A stretch of DNA of 64,000 nt, from assembly GCF_037102585.1 (NCBI RefSeq), contig NW_027043837.1:310001-374000 (forward strand), given 5' to 3'. The position numbers and the translations under genes were made by a program. Below are positions 63,749 to 64,000 of this stretch, in pieces (the stretch's first letter is position 1; each line of letters starts with the position of its first letter). The notes under the pieces are model-generated. The model worked only from the letters and a program-made list of their open reading frames with translations, was not told where the DNA came from and did no database searches. Source of the DNA: Saccharomycopsis crataegensis (taxonomy: Eukaryota > Ascomycota > Saccharomycetes > Ascoideales > Saccharomycopsidaceae).

Positions 63749-64000
63749 ATGGATTCTCTTAACTTTAAGAGCGAACAAGACATACAGCTCTTCAACATCG
63801 AAGACAAACAAGATGATGGAAATTTTGATCTCTCTCATGTTGCAGTTAACCAGGACTTTTACCTTAATGATGAATCCAAAGCTCTTAAAGTGAAAGAGCT
63901 TGCTCTAGAATTACAAATTGACGAAAGAAAACTTATGTGGAAGATCGACTTTTTCGTCTTGGCTCCGTTCTGTCTTCTTTATCTCATCGCTAATTTTGAC
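63749..64000 (+). CDS. ACS-family permease, array copy 4 (3'-partial)
   Basis: First 84 codons of a fourth array member, cut by the window end: MDSLNFKSEQDIQLFNIED, then YLNDESKALKVKELALELQ and PFCLLYLIANFD. From about 63866 its bases nearly equal copy 1, while its first 40 codons are its own. Whether the rest is intact cannot be seen. Confidence 0.9.
   Translation, partial: MDSLNFKSEQDIQLFNIEDKQDDGNFDLSHVAVNQDFYLNDESKALKVKELALELQIDERKLMWKIDFFVLAPFCLLYLIANFD

Noticed and set aside
60000-64000. Telomere or subtelomeric X/Y'-like repeats
   Set aside because: No tandem telomeric repeat or known subtelomeric element is present; subtelomeric nature rests only on the gene family pattern.

Overview
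The window comes from a nuclear chromosome of a budding yeast (Saccharomycotina). The evidence is compact intron-poor gene order, short introns near gene starts with GTATGT/GTAAGT donors and TACTAAC-type branch points, fungus-specific genes (NTA1, YRB2, LYS12, Zn2Cys6 and Yap-type bZIP regulators, DAL5-family permeases) and two Pol III tRNA genes. A spliced gene for a complex I subunit (NDUFB3/B12 type) argues against Saccharomycetaceae, which lost complex I. I could not settle whether CTG is read as Leu or Ser. Few in-frame CTG codons fall at conserved sites, the one informative site (paralogue Met to CTG) leans weakly to Leu, and no tRNA-Ser(CAG) is present.

From 1 to about 47.3 kb the window is mostly ordinary core genome. 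In order it holds: RPO41 (5' end off the window), CHL1, a WD40-like gene, MOB2, NTA1, SNP1 (U1-70K), a decayed nuclease/kinase-type gene with a 102-bp tandem duplication at its end, a LINE reverse-transcriptase scrap, YRB2, DOP1, a spliced bZIP gene, tRNA-Gly(GCC), GIM5, the divergent pair NDUFB3-like/RSM25, LYS12, a spliced Zn2Cys6 factor, a DAL5-like permease, tRNA-Glu(UUC), a pyridoxal-reductase pseudogene, a spliced YCP4/PST2-type flavodoxin-like gene with a CaaX end, a coiled-coil SP-rich protein, an opsin-related membrane protein and spliced RPS10.

From about 47.9 kb to the end the character changes. Genes are sparse, intergenic stretches run 1-4 kb, and four copies of one DAL5/ACS-family permease are scattered over 16 kb: two whole, one broken by a deletion, one cut by the window edge. 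One AYR1-like short-chain dehydrogenase lies among them. The broken copy is a visible mosaic of its two neighbours. This looks like a subtelomere-like family-expansion zone, although no telomere repeat is seen.

Five gene starts or structures depend on introns that simple ORF calling misses: SNP1 (exon 1 is only the ATG), the bZIP gene, NDUFB3, the Zn2Cys6 factor and the flavodoxin-like gene. LYS12 and RPS10 are spliced too. Regulatory sites that fit their genes include a Gcn4 site before LYS12, TTAGGG (Tbf1) plus CACGTG (Cbf1) sites before RPS10, and Reb1-type sites before SNP1 and tRNA-Glu. I found no clear new multi-gene system. The most unusual items are the mosaic permease array, a MOB2 without any zinc ligand, the nuclease-kinase fossil and a 59-residue Cys/His-rich ORF.
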